A stretch of DNA of 64,000 nucleotides from Candidula unifasciata (taxonomy: Eukaryota > Mollusca > Gastropoda > Stylommatophora > Geomitridae), in the NCBI GenBank assembly GCA_905116865.2, contig CAJHNH020005013.1:405001-469000 (forward strand). Direction: 5' to 3'. Positions 33,608 to 64,000 of this stretch are shown in pieces (position 1 is the stretch's first letter; the number at the start of each line of letters is the position of its first letter). The notes under the pieces are model-generated. The model was given only the letters and a program-made list of their open reading frames with translations. It had not been told where the DNA came from and ran no database searches. Made by a program: the position numbers and the translations under genes.

Positions 33608-34440
33608 ACTTCTATTATTATTATTTGATAATTAATATTAGTATTAATTATTATCATTATCATGTCCATGGAATGAAATAATAAAACAAAACAGTATAAA
33701 ATCTTAGGCGTAATATATCTAAAAAATATTTAGCTTATTTAAAATGATTTATTTATTTATGTCCACTCTGATTATGGCAAATGAAACTTTGGGTCGCTGA
33801 TCGATTGATGTAACCACTTTCTCAGCATTCGTAGGTCTGCTTTATTTAGTGGCCTATACTTTATTTCCTGACGTATTGATTGTGAAGATGAGATATCTTT
33901 CACAGTCAGTGTTAACACCTGTAATCTGCAGTCAATTATTATAGTTTTACTACTGTAGTCGTAGACTACTGCAGGATGCTGATGATCATTTGAGGGCTGT
34001 CAGGCATTCCGTATGCCACATGTTTTCACAGATCTCGTTCCTAGGTATTCTGAATGATGAATGGGAATCACTTAACTCTTTGTGTCCCAAGGAACGCATC
34101 ATATGTTCACAATTTCCTACCTAGAAGCCCAATAAATGCAAGATGCGCCAATTTTTTGTCTTTCTTTACAACTACCCTTTGGGCCAGTGTTGCAAACACT
34201 CTGGTACTCAAAGAGTTAAGAGCTAGACCATTCAGTATCATTTCTCTCTTGCACTTGCTACTGCTGTCACTCCTCATCATGCCAGCAAACAGTGTTCTCT
34301 AAGCTTCTCTTTAGCATCAGTGAACACTTAGTTGACTTAGTCACATAAGAACAAAGACTCAGTCAGTCTTTCTTATAGTTGCATAAAATGTACTTTTAAT
34401 AGCCTTTTCTAGACAGCAGTTTGTTAATTTGACTGTATAA
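33608..34440. other. Intergenic, AT-rich, nothing specific
   Basis: A (TTA)n-like stretch at 33610-33660 is followed by unannotated sequence. The open frame 34054-34302 shows no recognisable similarity. Confidence 0.5.
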
Positions 34441-34445
34441 GAGGT

Positions 34446-34790
34446 GTGCCCAATGTCTCTTCTTCTTCGTGTTCACCGGCTGTAAACTCTGGCAGAAAGT
34501 TCTGGTTGTTCATCCATCTCCGCAGTTTAGTCTTGTTTCAGAACCCGGTTGTTGCATACATACACATCCATTTAACTGATCTGGCTTATTTTTATGCAGA
34601 CTGCTGGTTCCTTGTCTCTCAGGCAGATGCACTCTGACTTCGAAGGATGCCCCTAATTAGTCAACTCCTGCGACTCAAACTTTCTGATTACCAACATTAC
34701 TAACTCCTGCGATATGCTAATTGGGGTGGCAGGAGTCTATTCTTGCTTCTCCCACAATGGGACCTGGAACCCACATAGGCAACTGTCTCT
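34446..34790 (-). mobile_element. SINE-C (minus) with internal duplication
   Basis: A full-length type copy. The segment ctaattagtcaactcctgcga is partly repeated at 34700-34730. tgtctct flanks it at about 34453-34459 and 34784-34790, a possible target duplication. Confidence 0.85.
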
Positions 34791-35239
34791 GAAACGCATC
34801 TCTAAAGTATTCATTTTCTTCTAAATTTTTCTTTGTGAACTTTCCAAGATTCACTGCCATAAAGCAGATCAAATTTGACATTACACTTCATGACTTATTT
34901 TTTTCTGACCTTCTATGAAAATGCTTTAATTATTTTATAAATGAACATACTGCTGAAATTATTTATTGTAGGTAAACATTTATTAAAACTTAATGTAAGA
35001 AATTTAAAATACTGTGTCTTCACCAGATCTTTGATCAAATGGTAATTGAAATTTGATAAAATAGCAGAAGCCTCCTTAAAACAAACATCTTTGAAAAGAA
35101 TAAACCAGTTTTAAAATCATACCGATAATAGTGAAGATGCAGAAATGTCAGTACCAGTCTAGTAATTAAGGGTACAAGCCTGAAGAAATGTACACCTAAA
35201 TTGTTGGCTTGCTTTTACATTTAATCCTTCACCTCATCT
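34791..35239. other. Intergenic, AT-rich, nothing specific
   Basis: No element or coding block was recognised. Confidence 0.5.
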
Positions 35240-35500
35240 TTCGTCCAGTTCTGCCTTTCAGTCTCTGGTTTTGAAGATGCATCTGTTGGTGGTCACCCAC
35301 TGGGTATTCCACCTATCCATAACTTGCGTGGTCGACTTCAAGCTTTGCTTCTGTTGTGTCTAAAAAGACAGGGCTCTCTGTAGTGCAGTATCATGTGATA
35401 GTCTTGACAGATGATTGAACCATTTGATCTGTTTTTCTTTTGATGTAGTCTAGCACTGGTTCCATACCAGCTATTTTCTTGATCTAATTTTTTATCTTGG
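35240..35500 (-). mobile_element. LINE-R C-terminal fragment (minus)
   Basis: The minus strand is related to 31230-31660: ttctgttgtgtctaaaaaga and tgattgaaccatttgatctg correspond to the KWFNHLSRL-type block. Confidence 0.6.
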
Positions 35501-35519
35501 ACTGAAAATTTTTTGTCTC

Positions 35520-35755
35520 TATGGCTAGGCGAAAGTAGTCAAGCTGTTTGCTTCGCGCTCTGGAGGTCGTGGGTTCGTTTCAGTGCGGCACTGTTCATGA
35601 GTTAATTTTTTTGTTTACAGAGATCCCTGGTGATCGTTGTTGGAGCTATGAAGTTCGTGCTCTGTGCAACGCTCTCGGCAGGCAGCTAGCTGTTCATATG
35701 GGATATAACCCGGTGCAATGAAGTCAGTCCTCTCACCTTTACCGTGACTGAAAAT
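35520..35755 (+). mobile_element. SINE-E copy (tRNA-like head)
   Basis: atggctaggcgaaagtagtc (A-box region) and gtcgtgggttcgtttcagt (B-box region) are followed by a body shared with 11905-12065. Confidence 0.7.
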
Positions 35756-35876
35756 TTGTGTGGTGATACACAAGGTTATGACTGAGCATCAAAGTTAGCT
35801 GCAGTAATGACTGATTAGTGTCATTTGTTATATAATCACTCTGGCACCACCACATTCTGATGGCAGCTTCACTTCA

Positions 35877-36205
35877 TATATGGCATGGGTCATCAGCCAG
35901 CTGGCATGAATTCCTGCTGGTCTTTCTTTGAATTCCAAACAAATATTTGTACTTCCGTGTACGTTCATATATATGGCATGGGTCATCAGCCAGCTGGCAT
36001 GAATTCCTGCTGGTCTTTCTTTGAATTCCAAACAAATATTTGTACTTCCGTGTACGTTCATATATATGGCATAGGTCATCAGCCAGCTGGCATGAATTCC
36101 AAACAAATATTTGTACTTCTGTGTACGTTCATATATGGCATAGGTCATCAGCCTGCTGGCCTGAATTCCTGCTGTTCTTTCTTTGAGTTCCCAACAAATA
36201 TTTGT
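35877..36205 (+). repeat. 93-bp tandem repeat, about 3.7 copies
   Basis: Units with tggcatgggtcatcagccag start at 35881, 35974, 36067 and (24 bp shorter interval) 36136. Because 93 is a multiple of 3, frames stay open on both strands. Confidence 0.95.
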
Positions 36206-36309
36206 GCTTCAATGTAGTGTACGTTAATTCGACAGTATGCACGTGGTGCAAGAGGAGCTTTCATAGCACTAGACAACTTGTAAAAAAAAAAAATTAATAC
36301 TTAACTTAA

Positions 36310-36730
36310 AATGTTTAATTCTGATGTAAAATCAGAACTGCTGTATAGAGCAGAAACATGGAGAACAGCTAAAACAGTTACTGATAAGCTACTAACATTT
36401 ATTAACTGGTACCAGCGCAAAATAGAGGGAATTAAATGGTATGATAGATTCACTAATGTAGAGCTTTGGGACCAAGAGGTGAAGAAAAGATGCTGACGTT
36501 GGATAGGGCATACGTTGAGAAAACCTGAGAATAGTCTAGAATGTCTTTGTACCAGAACCCACAGGGGCACAGAAATAAGGGCAGACCAAAAAACACAGAG
36601 AAGGGAACTAGATAATGAAGTTAAACACAGGGAGGACATGGGAAGAGCTTCATGCAATAGCAAAGGATAGAACAAATTGGCATGATTTGGTTGAGGGCTT
36701 ATGTTACATTGGGGGATAAAAGAAAATGAA
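36310..36730 (+). mobile_element. LINE-R fragment (RT C-terminus)
   Basis: It reads DVKSELLYRAETWRTAKTVT, DKLLTFINWYQRKIEGIKWY, FTNVELWDQEVKKRC, then a RWIGHTLRKPENSLE block after a stop. This is the canonical end of RTE-type endonuclease/reverse transcriptases. Confidence 0.9.
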
Positions 36731-36889
36731 TGCACCTGATAAGATACATTGAAATGAGTTTCAGTAAAATACTTTGTTCATTTTTGGTAACAGCCAGTTC
36801 TTTTTGTAGGTATGATAGTTTGCTGCTAGAAACAAAAGGTTTAATGATGAAGACTTGATACATATGTTATTTTAAATATTATCAACTTC

Positions 36890-37110
36890 CACTTTTGTCA
36901 TTAGAGGCATGGGGAGGAAGAGTTTAAGATCCGGTGCTTGATGGGTAGAACTGGCTATTCCCATTCCATGTGGATGTATCTTTAATCGGTCATTAGTCCA
37001 TCTTCTCCATGGGCATCCCAATCTTTTTAGGTGTAACCCGTGTTGGTAGTTGTGGTGGCTGCTTTCTAATGAGATGGTGAAACCATTTGATCTTCTGTGC
37101 TATCTGGTAT
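36890..37110 (-). mobile_element. LINE-R fragment (minus)
   Basis: It is similar to 39530-39799: ggtgtaacccgtgttggtag and cttctaatgagatggtgaaacc match the same family read on minus. Confidence 0.65.
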
Positions 37111-37292
37111 CATGTACATACCACTAAGTGGTGCAGAACCAATCAATCTGTCTGCCTTTTCATTTCCCAATACATCTGCATACCATGGTGAAATATCTAA
37201 AGGGGTGACAGGTGAATTTCTGGGAAGTAAAGGCAGCCGATGATGACCACACCACCCACCGTGTGCTGCTTGACTACAAAATAAGTCTAGAT
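37110..37292. mobile_element. LINE-I scrap (minus) followed by SINE-B scrap (plus)
   Basis: 37110-37200 resembles the RNase H end block near 29090-29170 (gtggtgcagaaccaatcaat). 37203-37292 resembles the 3' half of SINE-B (gggaagtaaaggcagccga). The EFTUD2 exon begins 43 bp later. Confidence 0.6.
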
Positions 37293-37334
37293 ATCTTCTT
37301 CTGTGATAAATAAAATGGTTATTTACTGTTTCAG

Positions 37335-64000
<26,666 letters not shown>

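Overview
The window is eukaryotic, intron-rich and repeat-dense. Single exons of 36-237 nt with GT/AG borders lie 0.1-4 kb apart. No bacterial operon or viral gene layout is present. The two conserved genes and the abundance of tRNA-headed SINEs and LINE debris fit a large lophotrochozoan genome. A mollusc, probably a gastropod, is my best guess, but this is inference and the phylum is not proven by the sequence.

Two protein genes are recognisable, both on the + strand and both partial. (1) SPG11 (spatacsin): its last 11 coding exons run from 595 to the stop codon at 22088. All intron phases are compatible and they give 552 residues of the C-terminal region. The 5' part lies outside the window. 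(2) EFTUD2 (U5 snRNP GTPase, yeast Snu114): it runs from the start codon at 37352 to beyond the window end, and the last exon seen is 62789-62900. The P-loop, DTPGH and NKID motifs are present. One intron is of the GC-AG type. One exon (from 61147) is visibly damaged by indels, and the piece that should join it to the last exon was not found. The roughly 15 kb between the genes (22089-37334) holds only repeats.

Most of the rest is transposable-element debris. I give window-local names. LINE-I: non-LTR element with reverse transcriptase plus RNase H (best copy 28820-30853, minus). LINE-R: several RTE-like lineages, mostly C-terminal fragments. SINE-A, B, E, F, G, H and I: short elements, most with tRNA-like heads. 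SINE-C: about 20 copies of a ~286-bp element with a GAA-repeat tail. There is also a decayed mariner transposase, a small hAT-like MITE, and a 2.3-kb element with inverted termini and a 5-bp target duplication. Several insertions are nested, and target-site duplications let the order be read: LINE-R, then the 2.3-kb element, then SINE-C at 8.0-11.0 kb; LINE in SINE-B at 17.8 kb; SINE-H in SINE-C at 20.3 kb; SINE-C in SINE-C at 27 kb; SINE-C in LINE-R at 39.8 kb.

Tandem repeats are also frequent. A 71-bp repeat that duplicates an SPG11 exon end together with its 5' splice site (811-1353) and two SINE-C copies in inverted orientation bracketing one EFTUD2 exon (49715-50470) are the most interesting structural observations. 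No convincing new protein-coding system was found.
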